The position numbers and the translations under genes are program-made. Under the pieces are notes generated by a model. It was given only the letters and a program-made list of their open reading frames with translations, searched no databases and was not told the origin of the DNA. A stretch of 38,417 nt of DNA from CBDUXT01 sp965371245 (GTDB taxonomy: Bacteria; Planctomycetota; Phycisphaerae; UBA1845), in the NCBI GenBank assembly GCA_965371245.1, contig CBDUXT010000059.1, forward strand, positions 1-38,417, read 5' to 3'. The first letter of the stretch is position 1; each line of letters begins with the position of its first letter. Positions 8,945-16,290 of the stretch are shown piece by piece.

Positions 8945-9754
8945 ATGTCCTTTGCGTACGCGTTAGTTCGTGGGACATGGACGAGGCGCCGCGCGTCGGC
9001 GGTCTCACTGGTCGAAGTACTCGTCGTCATTTCGATCGTGGTTCTGCTTTTGGCGATGTTGTTGCCTGGTTTTTCGTTTGCTCGCCAGAAGCTTCGGCGC
9101 GTCGTCTGCGCCAACAATCTGCGCCAGTGGGGGGCCGCCCTTCAGTACTATCGCGACGACTTCGACGACCATCTTCCCACCGAAGGGACGTACGTGGGCG
9201 GCGGCATTAACAAACCCGGCACATGGTTCAATGCACTCCCTCCCTATCTCGGCCTTCCACCCTATCGTGACTTCGAGGGCGTGGGCGACGCGATCGAGGA
9301 GTTGCCGGGCATTCATGTCTGGATCTGCCCATCCAAGAACATGACCACGGCCTACAAGAGCTTCAGTGGCAAGAACCAGTTTCATTACGGTATGAACCAG
9401 GTACTCGACGGGCTGGGCAAGGAGCCCGACGGCTCGAAGGACACACCGGGCTTCCCCGACCTGCCGGCCGAGTCTCTTCGCGGATCGATCTTCACCAAAC
9501 GTCCGACGACCGTGTTCCTCTTCGACATCGCCCCCAACTCTCCGGCCGGGACGCCGCGCAGCGTGGCCACCAAGTATCAGAGTTTTCGCGGGCGTCCCAT
9601 CGGTCGGTTCCACGGCGACTTTGCCAACCTGCTGACCCTCGGCGGGGGCGTCGTTGGCGCAACGACCGACGACCTTGTGGCCGACCGCGACTTCAAGAAG
9701 GGCCGAATCATCTGGAACCACCCGCAGCTTTACTGGGGCTACCCGCCGCCGTAA
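8945..9754 (+). CDS. Type II/IV pseudopilin-like protein (prepilin N-terminal methylation motif)
   Basis: This is a 269-residue protein with a class III signal. A short basic leader (RRRASA) is followed by VSLVEVLVVISIVVLLLAMLLPG. Prepilin peptidase would cut after Ala19, leaving Val20 as the mature N-terminus and Glu24 as the conserved fifth-position glutamate. After the hydrophobic helix comes a globular part (VVCANNLRQWGAALQYYRDDFDDHLP) typical of the large DUF1559-like pseudopilin group of Planctomycetota. The C-terminus (GRFHGDFANLLTLGGGVVGA) resembles the H-x9-DG type region of that group, without an exact match. Such proteins are exported and inserted through type II secretion or pilus-like machinery, and their individual roles are mostly unknown. 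The gene is divergent from the NACHT gene. Confidence 0.85.
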   Translation: MSFAYALVRGTWTRRRASAVSLVEVLVVISIVVLLLAMLLPGFSFARQKLRRVVCANNLRQWGAALQYYRDDFDDHLPTEGTYVGGGINKPGTWFNALPPYLGLPPYRDFEGVGDAIEELPGIHVWICPSKNMTTAYKSFSGKNQFHYGMNQVLDGLGKEPDGSKDTPGFPDLPAESLRGSIFTKRPTTVFLFDIAPNSPAGTPRSVATKYQSFRGRPIGRFHGDFANLLTLGGGVVGATTDDLVADRDFKKGRIIWNHPQLYWGYPPP

Positions 9755-9801
9755 TCTATCGGCCGGTGTGGTGTTCGGTTCCTTAGGTGAGAGAAGCGCC
9801 C

Positions 9802-10317
9802 GTGCAGGTCGGCATCCTTTCGGACAGTCATGGCCAGCACCTTATGGTGCGGCAGGCGATGGCCCTTTTTGACCGGCTTGGCGTCGGCCACGTGCTCCAT
9901 TGCGGGGACGTCGGGGGAAGCGACGTGTTCGACGAGTTGGTGGGACGATCGGTTACGTTCGTCTGGGGGAACACCGACTGCCCGAGCAACGGGTTGATGG
10001 CCTACCTCCAAACCGTCGGCCTGTCGCCGCCGGGCGAAGCTCCGGCCCGCGTGACCCTCGACGGCAAACAATTCGCCATCTTCCACGGGCACGAGTCGGG
10101 TTTTGACGAGGCGATCCGCTGTCTCGATGTGGACTACCTCCTTCACGGCCACTCGCACCTGGCACGCGACGATCGCCGCGGCTCGACCCGCATCATCAAT
10201 CCCGGCGCCCTCTACCGTGCCCGGCCCACCACCGTAGCCACCCTCGACACGTCGAACGATCGCCTCCGGTTTCACGAAGTCAGCGCCAACGGATCCCGCT
10301 TTATCGATACGACGTAG
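9802..10317 (+). CDS. YfcE/MJ0936-type metallophosphoesterase
   Basis: This is a 171-residue calcineurin-like phosphodiesterase of the short YfcE/MJ0936 group. All metal-binding motifs are visible: SDSH (Asp8, His10), CGD (Asp36), GNTD (Asn57), FHGH (His95) and HGHSH (His115-His119), so the dinuclear metal site should be intact. Members hydrolyse phosphodiesters such as cyclic nucleotides or model substrates; the physiological substrate is uncertain. I chose GTG 9802 because AGGTGAGAGAAG lies just upstream; GTG 9787 in frame would add five residues. The protein is soluble and cytosolic. It sits 72 bases before the glycosyltransferase gene and may be cotranscribed with it. Confidence 0.88.
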   Translation: MQVGILSDSHGQHLMVRQAMALFDRLGVGHVLHCGDVGGSDVFDELVGRSVTFVWGNTDCPSNGLMAYLQTVGLSPPGEAPARVTLDGKQFAIFHGHESGFDEAIRCLDVDYLLHGHSHLARDDRRGSTRIINPGALYRARPTTVATLDTSNDRLRFHEVSANGSRFIDTT

Positions 10318-10388
10318 CCAGACCGCTCTCAAGCCTCCGGTCTGTTTTTCCGACATGTTATAGGGACTGTCTGCGCGCGGAGTTCAGA

Positions 10389-11675
10389 ATGAAGCTGACG
10401 ATCGTCATACCGGCTCTCGACGAAGAAGAGGCCATCGGTGCGACCATTGAGCGTTCGCTGGCCGCCCGCGAGACCATTGTTCGCGACTCGCCGATCGATG
10501 CGGTGCAGATCGTAGTCGTCAGCGACGGCTCGACCGACCGCACGGTGGAGATCGCCTCGTCGTACGGCGACGTTCGCCTGATCGTGTTCGAGAAGAACCG
10601 CGGATACGGCGCGGCCATCAAGCGCGGGTTCGAAGAGGGCGGCGGTGAACTCGTCGGGTTCCTGGATGCCGACGGCACGTGCGATCCGAACTTCTTCGCG
10701 CCGCTGTGCCGCGCGTTGTTCGAGCAAAACGCGGCGGTGGCGATCGGCTCGAGGCTTGGCCCCGACAGCCGCATGCCCGCGGTTCGCCGACTGGGGAATC
10801 GAATCTACGCCCTCATCCTGTCGGTCCTAAGCAACCGGGTTGTGACCGACACGGCCAGCGGCATGCGCGTGATTCGGCGGGACGCGTTGAGGACGCTCTA
10901 CCCGTTGCCGGACGGCCTGAACTTCACCCCGGCAATGAGCGCTCGCGTGTTGATGGACGATGTTCTCTGCATCGTCGAGCGACCCATGCCCTACGAGGAG
11001 CGGATTGGCGAGTCGAAGCTACACGTCCTGCGTGATGGCGTGCGGTTCTTACGCACCATCTTCGAGATGGCGCTGGTGTGGCGGCCCACCAAGCTGTTTA
11101 TCGGGGGCGCTGTGGCCTGCCTGATCACGATGGTCCTTTTTGCGATGCATCCGGTGGAGACGTGGCTGCGGCTTGGTCATCTGCCCGAAGATGTGATCTA
11201 CCGGCTCCTGTTCTGCTCGCTGATGGGCAGCGTGGGGACCATGCTTCTGTCGGCCGGCGTGGTTTGCGAACACCTCCGTCGCTTGCTGGACGAACGACTG
11301 GAACCCAAGACGTTCTCCTGGAGCCTGCTCGATCGCCTCTACTCGCCGACGGGCGTCGCGGCTGCGGCGGTCATGATGATACCCGTTGTCTTTTGGCTTG
11401 TGGGCGGCGGACTCTGGACCTGGATCACGGTCGGCTTCGTGGACGCCCATTGGTCTCGCGTGGTTCTGGCGGGGCTGCTCGTATCGGGCTTGGGGCAGAT
11501 GCTCGTCACGGTCCTGATGGTCAACTTGCTCCGGTTCCACACGGCCCGACGGACCGCCCGGCACGCCGTTAAAGCCGCCAAGAGCGCCCGCATTGCCGCC
11601 AATACCCTACCGGGTTCAGTGCCGCCTATCCGACGGACCGCGCCCACGCGCGCCGCTTTTCCAGCACAGGACTGA
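10389..11675 (+). CDS. Membrane-anchored GT2 glycosyltransferase
   Basis: This 428-residue family 2 glycosyltransferase resembles the dolichyl/undecaprenyl-phosphate sugar transferase group. The GT-A domain (residues about 1-225) starts MKLTIVIPALDEEEAIG, has the nucleotide-sugar motif SDGSTD (45-50) and the metal-binding D93-x-D95 (FLDADG). About four predicted membrane segments follow (roughly 235-253, 272-293, 322-349 and 357-381), then a basic cytosolic tail. The usual role is transfer of a sugar from a nucleotide donor to a polyprenyl phosphate or another membrane acceptor. Donor and acceptor cannot be read from sequence. A hairpin followed by a T tract at 11774-11824 probably ends its transcript. 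Confidence 0.88.
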   Translation: MKLTIVIPALDEEEAIGATIERSLAARETIVRDSPIDAVQIVVVSDGSTDRTVEIASSYGDVRLIVFEKNRGYGAAIKRGFEEGGGELVGFLDADGTCDPNFFAPLCRALFEQNAAVAIGSRLGPDSRMPAVRRLGNRIYALILSVLSNRVVTDTASGMRVIRRDALRTLYPLPDGLNFTPAMSARVLMDDVLCIVERPMPYEERIGESKLHVLRDGVRFLRTIFEMALVWRPTKLFIGGAVACLITMVLFAMHPVETWLRLGHLPEDVIYRLLFCSLMGSVGTMLLSAGVVCEHLRRLLDERLEPKTFSWSLLDRLYSPTGVAAAAVMMIPVVFWLVGGGLWTWITVGFVDAHWSRVVLAGLLVSGLGQMLVTVLMVNLLRFHTARRTARHAVKAAKSARIAANTLPGSVPPIRRTAPTRAAFPAQD

Positions 11676-11773
11676 TTATCGGGTCCGGCGCAGGGAGCGT
11701 GATGCCGAATGTCCCGCTTCGGTGCGCTTGGTCCGAGAACACACTGCGTGCCCCGCGCCCTCGTTTCTTGTAG

Positions 11774-11824
11774 AATGGCATGGGACGTGACAGGCTGGCA
11801 GAGGGTCAAATGCCATTTTTTTTT
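11774..11824 (+). terminator. Probable terminator between the glycosyltransferase and ECF sigma genes
   Basis: AATGGCAT (11774-11781) pairs perfectly with ATGCCATT (11810-11817). Inside it, TGAC and GTCA can pair as well. The right arm runs into nine consecutive T residues (11816-11824). The long interior loop makes it less canonical than the 4211 terminator. The loop also contains GGGACGTGACAG, a sequence that recurs at 33387. Confidence 0.55.
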
Positions 11825-11863
11825 AGATTTCGGACCCAGGGCGGAATACGGAAGGCGTAACGA

Positions 11864-12466
11864 GTGTTACGAAGGAAGGATGAAACGCCTCGGCCCGCGG
11901 ACCCCGAGACGAAGGCCCTTTTCGAGGAAGTGGCTCTGCCGCACCTTGACCCGGTCTATCGGATCGCCAGGGCTTTGGCGAGCAGCGAAGCCGAGGCGGA
12001 GGATCTGGTCCAGGAGACCTACGCCCGAGCGTTTCGTGCGTTCAACCGGTTCGAGATGCGTGACTATGGTCCCCGGCCGTGGCTGTTACGGATTCTTCAC
12101 AATGTCTTCTACTCGTCGAAGATTCGTGAGGGCCGTCAGCCGACCTTGCTGGATGACGTCGATTTTGATCGCTTCGCCGATGAACTGGGCGATGCACCGA
12201 CTGAGCCGGCCTCCATCGACCGGATCGACTGGGAGGGCTTTGACGAAGAGTTGAAAGAGGCCGTTGAAAGCCTCCGTCCGGAATACCGGGTGGTGTTGTT
12301 GCTGTGGGCGATCGAGGGTCTCAACTACAAAGAGATTGCGGCGGTTTGCGACTGTCCTCTTGGCACGGTGATGAGCCGCCTGTATCGGACCAGACGTCTC
12401 TTGGAGCGACTGCTCAGCGACTATGCTGAGCAGCGCGGGCTAAGGAAGGAAAGGTTGGAACCATGA
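11864..12466 (+). CDS. ECF (RpoE-type) RNA polymerase sigma factor
   Basis: This 200-residue extracytoplasmic-function sigma factor has a sigma-2 region at residues about 24-92 (SEAEAEDLVQETYARAF, then RPWLLRILHNVFYSS) and a sigma-4 region at about 130-185 with a helix-turn-helix (LNYKEIAAVCDCPLGTVMSR). There is no sigma-3 region, as is usual for ECF factors. Start GTG 11864 has GGAAGG eight bases upstream. Its last four bases overlap the next gene (ATGA), so it is translationally coupled to a zinc-finger anti-sigma factor, the normal arrangement for controlling ECF activity by sequestration. Target genes are not known; the secreted secretin-N-like gene 1.2 kb downstream is a possible regulon member. 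Confidence 0.93.
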   Translation: MLRRKDETPRPADPETKALFEEVALPHLDPVYRIARALASSEAEAEDLVQETYARAFRAFNRFEMRDYGPRPWLLRILHNVFYSSKIREGRQPTLLDDVDFDRFADELGDAPTEPASIDRIDWEGFDEELKEAVESLRPEYRVVLLLWAIEGLNYKEIAAVCDCPLGTVMSRLYRTRRLLERLLSDYAEQRGLRKERLEP

Positions 12467-13356
12467 ACTGCCGGAGTTTCAGGAAATTCGTGGGTGCGTT
12501 CGCCGACGGTGAGCTTGAGGTGACGCAGAATGTAGAGGCTCTTGAGCATCTGAACATGTGTCCCGGTTGCGCGCAGCGCGTGGCCGCCGTCGGGGTACTG
12601 CGCTCGGCCGTGAAAAACGCCTACGGCGTGCAGAAGGCACCTGCGGGGCTCCATCAACGTGTCCGGCTGGCCCTTGACAACGAGCGGATTGCCGCTGAAA
12701 AACCGGCCATCCTCTCGCGGCCTGGTCGGCGATACCGGTTGCTCTCTCGGCTGACGGTTTCGCTGGGCATGGCGGCGGCCGTTGCGTTTGCAGCGGGGAT
12801 CTGGTGGTATCGCGCGCCGACGGTTCCTCGGGCCGGTACGCTTACCGTCGTTCCCGGGCGTGCCGTGGCCGATGTCCGCGAGCAGCATGAAAAGTGCGTC
12901 CGCGCCAGCCGCCGGCACCACGACGAGTCGCTTGGTCATGATCCTGACACAATCGCGGCGACGCTCGGACGTGAATTGAACATGACCGTTCTTGTCCCCG
13001 ACCTGACGCCCTATGGTTTCGATCTGATCGGGGCCGATCGCTGCGGAATTCGCGGACGACCGGGGGCGCATGTGCTCTACCGTGGCCGATCCCATGGCCA
13101 GATTTTGTCTGTGTTTTCCGTCGCGCGGATGACATCCCTGCGGTCCGAGACGATCGAGCGGCGAAACGGAAACGATCTGCTCATTGCCGAAGACCAACCA
13201 CTTTGCGTGGTTGCGTGGCACGACGGCCCGCAAACCTATGTGCTCAGCGCTCAGCTCCCGACGCGGGATATGGTCGAACTTGCGTCACATATGCGCGTAG
13301 CGGGTATGCCGGACTCGGTCAGCTTGGGCGCAAGGTTCGCTGCAGCCCTGCCGTAG
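12463..13356 (+). CDS. Membrane-anchored zinc-finger anti-sigma factor
   Basis: This 297-residue protein overlaps the ECF sigma gene by four bases. The N-terminal domain has the ZAS motif H-x3-C-x2-C (His29, Cys33, Cys36), which binds zinc and clamps the sigma factor. One membrane helix lies at about 97-116 (LTVSLGMAAAVAFAAGIWWY). An extracytoplasmic domain of about 180 residues follows and has no family I recognise; it is the likely sensor. The expected mechanism is release of the sigma factor when the outer domain senses envelope stress, by proteolysis or conformational change. That is known for the family and inferred here. Confidence 0.88.
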   Translation: MNCRSFRKFVGAFADGELEVTQNVEALEHLNMCPGCAQRVAAVGVLRSAVKNAYGVQKAPAGLHQRVRLALDNERIAAEKPAILSRPGRRYRLLSRLTVSLGMAAAVAFAAGIWWYRAPTVPRAGTLTVVPGRAVADVREQHEKCVRASRRHHDESLGHDPDTIAATLGRELNMTVLVPDLTPYGFDLIGADRCGIRGRPGAHVLYRGRSHGQILSVFSVARMTSLRSETIERRNGNDLLIAEDQPLCVVAWHDGPQTYVLSAQLPTRDMVELASHMRVAGMPDSVSLGARFAAALP

Positions 13357-13663
13357 GACTTCCGCCCACGGTACACCTCCAAGGCGAGCGAGAACCGTGG
13401 CTGCTGAGCGGCGTTAAGGCCGCGAGGGTGGCCAAGACCCACCGATTCCAGAAAAAAACCCCGGTCGAGTTGGCTTTGCGTGCCAAGCGGCTACACTTTA
13501 TCAGGCGCGGCGGTCTTTTTTACCCGCCGTTTCCGCCCGAGCGGTGTTCCAGGGGTAGTGAATCGATGTTGCCTGGCGAGGTCGATATGATTCGCTACGC
13601 CTGAATCCCGTGAACTTGGAATGTTCCGGGGACGATCAGAACGGTACAAAGGAGACGATCGTA
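13357..13663. other. Intergenic region upstream of the secretin-N-like gene
   Basis: There is no gene here. It contains a run of seven A residues near 13452-13459 and a GC-rich segment with a T tract near 13514-13519. Neither forms a convincing terminator. An ECF-type promoter for the downstream secreted gene may lie here, but no sequence is clear enough to assign. Confidence 0.35.
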
Positions 13664-14506
13664 ATGACCAAGCGAATTCTTGCAGGCATGGCATTGGCTG
13701 CCATCGGATTCTCCGCAACGGTATCCGCGCAACCGACCTCGCCGACTCCGGTCACGCCGGGTGTCGCCGCCGCCTCGATCACGGATTCCATGGCGCGGTC
13801 GTTCCGCATGCCCACCGCGGCGGCCATCGCCTTGCTAACCAAGCGTGTCGAGGGCGTCAACTGGGAAGACACGCCCTTCGAGGAGGTCATTGATTGGCTC
13901 AAGGCCGAAGGCGGCGGGCGCGTCAACATCGTGCCTCGCTGGAGCCAGTTGAGCGTCGAAAGCGTTGATCGCGACTCCCTCGTAACGCTGGAGCTGGGCA
14001 GCACGACGATCAGCGAAGTGTTGGCCGAGGCCCTTGACCAACTCGACGAGGGCGGTGGGGCAATCACCTATCATGCCGAGGGCAACACCCTCAGGATTTC
14101 CACGAAAGCCGATTTTGACCGGAAGCTGTTCGTCCGTGTTTACGACGTGACGGATCTTCTCTTCCAGATCCCCGACTTCGCTGAAGAAGCCCCGCAAATC
14201 GACCTCCAGAACACGAGTTCAGGCGGCGGCGGCGGTGGCGCGGGACAAGCCGCGCAGTCCGTCTTCCAGGGCGGCGGCGGCGCCGGTGGCGGCTCGAACT
14301 TCGGCGGCCAGCAGGCCGAGCAGGAACGCGCCGATCGGCTCGCTCTCTTGCCGACGCTGATTACAACCATCATCGCTCCTCAGTCGTGGACCGTGAACAA
14401 CCCCGCAGCACTCGGCGCCATCATCCCCCACGACGAAACGCAATCGCTGGTGGTGTTGGCCACGATGGAAGTTCACGAGCAGATCGGCGGGCGATTCTTT
14501 CGCTAA
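13664..14506 (+). CDS. Secreted protein with secretin/TonB short N-terminal-like domain
   Basis: This is a 280-residue exported protein. I chose ATG 13664 because AGGAG lies about 10 bases upstream, and translation from it gives a clean signal peptide (KRILAGMALAAIGFSATVSA, cut before Gln23). Residues about 66-150 (VNWEDTPFEEVIDWLKAEGG ... TLRISTKADF) resemble the STN/secretin short N-terminal fold found in many planctomycete secreted proteins. Next come a short conserved-looking segment (LFVRVYDVTDLLFQIPDF), a glycine-rich linker (about 187-215) and a C-terminal segment ending at residue 280. There is no secretin barrel, so it is not itself a channel. It may be a periplasmic partner of a secretion system or of the nearby sigma/anti-sigma pair. 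Function is otherwise unknown. Confidence 0.82.
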   Translation: MTKRILAGMALAAIGFSATVSAQPTSPTPVTPGVAAASITDSMARSFRMPTAAAIALLTKRVEGVNWEDTPFEEVIDWLKAEGGGRVNIVPRWSQLSVESVDRDSLVTLELGSTTISEVLAEALDQLDEGGGAITYHAEGNTLRISTKADFDRKLFVRVYDVTDLLFQIPDFAEEAPQIDLQNTSSGGGGGGAGQAAQSVFQGGGGAGGGSNFGGQQAEQERADRLALLPTLITTIIAPQSWTVNNPAALGAIIPHDETQSLVVLATMEVHEQIGGRFFR

Positions 14507-14567
14507 ACCAGTGGGTCGCCGGCGGCGTCAACGCCTCGACCCATTCCGGCACTATCCAGCCGGCAGC

Positions 14568-14864
14568 TCAGGATCGGTCGGATTGCAGTGCGGCGCAGAC
14601 AGCGCCCGCCGCGACCCGACCGATCCTGATTGTCTTTACGGGCGACGTCTTCCCTGTCACAACGGTAATCTCGCCCTTGCGAACGCCCAACGTCTCCGCG
14701 AGATACGCCACGAGCACCTTGTTCGCCTTACCCCTTTCGGCCGGCGCCGCAACGGCAATCCTCGCCCGTCCGTCCCACTCGCCCAAATAGCGTGTACGCG
14801 ATGCCCCTGGTACGACCTTCACGGGAAGTAGGACGCTGTTTTGCTCAGTGGTGATCTCCAGCAT
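14568..14864 (-). CDS. DUF167 (YggU) family protein
   Basis: This 98-residue minus-strand protein of the DUF167/YggU family has the typical core LPVKVVPGASRTR, then RIAVAAPAERGKANKVLVAYL and a basic strand region (VVTGKTSPVKTIRI). I chose ATG 14864; a GTG at 14879 would add five residues. The family is small, soluble and widespread, and its biochemical role is not established. The gene is convergent with the secretin-N-like gene (61 bases between stops). Its last codons lie within a large perfect inverted repeat (14569-14628), so its extreme C-terminus may be a recent addition. Confidence 0.85.
   Translation of the reverse strand: MLEITTEQNSVLLPVKVVPGASRTRYLGEWDGRARIAVAAPAERGKANKVLVAYLAETLGVRKGEITVVTGKTSPVKTIRIGRVAAGAVCAALQSDRS
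14569..14628. repeat. 13-bp perfect inverted repeat at the DUF167 3' end
   Basis: CAGGATCGGTCGG (14569-14581) is the exact reverse complement of 14616-14628. The 34-base interior carries a further GCGGCG/CGCCGC pair. The hairpin covers the last about 20 codons of the minus-strand DUF167 gene and lies just beyond the plus-strand gene's stop at 14506. It may serve both convergent transcripts, but there is no T tract on either side. Confidence 0.8.
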
Positions 14865-15024
14865 GTCGATAGTGTACACGGATTGGGCATGGGTAGGCGA
14901 TGCGCGGTGTCCACGGAGCGGATCCGCGACGTCGCTCGGTCATCGCGGCAGCCCGGTGTGTTTCTAGTGCTTTGACACGACGCAGTCGATGGGTGGCGCG
15001 GGGCGGCTATGGGCAAACGTGTCT

Positions 15025-15081
15025 GCCCGTGCTCTTTTCGATCGCAGGCACGGGCAAGCTACCGCTTGCCCATGCCACCCA
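15025..15081. repeat. Overlapping hairpins upstream of proC
   Basis: GGCACGGGCAAGC (15047-15059) pairs with GCTTGCCCATGCC at 13 positions with one mismatch, across a TACC loop. An alternative pairing joins GCCCGTGC (15025-15032) to GCACGGGC (15048-15055). The unit ends about 55 bases before the proC start. Its reverse complement TGGGTGGCATGGGCAAGC resembles 4421-4438, so a dispersed repeat is more likely than a dedicated leader. Confidence 0.6.
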
Positions 15082-15135
15082 ACAGATCCTGTATGTCGGA
15101 GTACCAGAGCGCATCAACGATCGGTACCAAGCCTC

Positions 15136-15954
15136 ATGGGGACGCAGTTTGAAATCGCCGTTGTTGGCGCGGGCAATGCCGCCGAGGGGATCGTCCACGG
15201 CATTCTGCGCAACACCATCCTCTTCGCGGATCGTATGATCGCGTCGGATCCTTCGAAGGCACGCCGTGACCTGTTCGCCCGCCGGTTCGACGTCGCCGTG
15301 ACCGACGACAACGGCTACGCCGTGGAAAACAGCGAGATCGTGATTCTTTCCGTCAAGCCTCAGCAATACGTCGAGACCTGTGCCCAGTTCGCCTCTCGCG
15401 TGCGCGCGGACCAGCTCATCGTTTCCATCATGGCCGGCGTCGCGACCGAGTCGATCGAGGCCGTCTTCCCAGCCATTGAGGCCCGCGTTGTCCGGGCCAT
15501 GCCCAATCTCCCCATTCACGTCGGCGCCGGGATGGCCGGTGTCTGCAAAGGAAGGTTCGCCAGGGACGTGGACTTGCTGCGCGCCCAGCGAATCTTCGAC
15601 GCCGGCGGACGCAGCATCGTGATCGACGATGAGTCGCGGATGGACGCGGTGACAGCCGTCTCCGGGAGCGGGCCGGCGTACTTCTATTTCTTCGTCGAGG
15701 CGCTTACCGCGGCGGCTCAAAAAGCAGGCCTGTCTGCGCGCCAGGCCGATCTTCTCGCCAAGCAAACCTGCCTGGGCGCAGCGCGGATGATGCTCGAATC
15801 GGGCGAGCCGGCGGATGTGTTGCGTGAGAAAGTCACCTCGCCCGGCGGTACGACACAGGCCGCGTTGGAATCGATGGCCGAAAACAAGGTCTTCGATCAC
15901 ATCGTTGAGGCTGTACTGGCAGCATGGCGCCGCAGCCAAACGCTGGGGCGCTAA
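15136..15954 (+). CDS. proC: Pyrroline-5-carboxylate reductase
   Basis: This 272-residue enzyme catalyses the last step of proline synthesis, reducing 1-pyrroline-5-carboxylate with NAD(P)H in the cytosol. The N-terminal Rossmann motif is VVGAGNAAEGIVHG (normally G-x-G-x-M-G, here slightly altered). The family's SVKP motif (ILSVKPQQ) and the RAMPNLP motif follow. The C-terminal substrate region has TAVSGSGPAYFYFFVEAL and the signature VTSPGGTTQAALE. Length fits the family. I chose ATG 15136, since the longer frame reaches back through the hairpin repeat. The stop codon TAA is shared with the left target duplication of a miniature mobile element, which forms its immediate 3' end. Confidence 0.93.
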   Translation: MGTQFEIAVVGAGNAAEGIVHGILRNTILFADRMIASDPSKARRDLFARRFDVAVTDDNGYAVENSEIVILSVKPQQYVETCAQFASRVRADQLIVSIMAGVATESIEAVFPAIEARVVRAMPNLPIHVGAGMAGVCKGRFARDVDLLRAQRIFDAGGRSIVIDDESRMDAVTAVSGSGPAYFYFFVEALTAAAQKAGLSARQADLLAKQTCLGAARMMLESGEPADVLREKVTSPGGTTQAALESMAENKVFDHIVEAVLAAWRRSQTLGR

Positions 15955-16073
15955 GAGGGTGTATAAGAAGGGTCATTACGAACCGAGCCGCGACGTGAGG
16001 GAGCGGTTTCGAGTGCGAAACCGGACTGCTTCCTTACGGGCGCGGCTCGGAAAGAGCCTTCTTAAACACGCTC
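15955..16073. mobile_element. 119-bp miniature inverted-repeat element at the proC stop codon
   Basis: The terminal inverted repeats are GAGGGTGTATAAGAAGG (15955-15971) and its partner at 16057-16073, matching at 15 of 17 positions. TAA flanks both sides (15952-15954 and 16074-16076), as expected of a 3-bp target duplication; the left TAA is the proC stop. The interior folds into a long imperfect hairpin: GAGCCGCG...CGCGGCTC outside, and GGTTTCG AGTG CGAAACC at the tip. There is no coding capacity. A MITE moved by an IS5-like transposase is my inference from the short TNA-type duplication. Confidence 0.75.
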
Positions 16074-16099
16074 TAAGGGACGCCGCCACGGTTTGACCT

Positions 16100-16281
16100 G
16101 GGTGCATGACCGAATCGGCGGGCAGTCTTCAGAGCACGGGGCGCGAGCCCTGTGACCGGTCTGGTATCGTAGAAGCCCTATGCTTGTTCGCATCGTGTCC
16201 GTGGGCTTGCGCCCACGGCTCTGACCCGGCGTGCCGCCCTCAAGATGGCTTTGCACGCCCCGCCAAAACTGTCACACACCC
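16100..16281 (+). mobile_element. 182-bp MITE-like element, copy 1
   Basis: This copy is about 94% identical over its full length to the reverse complement of 32134-32315. Its ends, GGGTGCATGAC and (reverse complement) GGGTGTGTGAC, form imperfect terminal repeats. It is flanked by a perfect 9-bp direct repeat GTTTGACCT (16091-16099 and 16282-16290). Inside is a palindrome CCGTGGGCTTGCGCCCACGG. The short open frame in it is a by-product of the repeat, not a gene. It is probably a non-autonomous transposon relic whose transposase is elsewhere. Confidence 0.88.
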
Positions 16282-16290
16282 GTTTGACCT

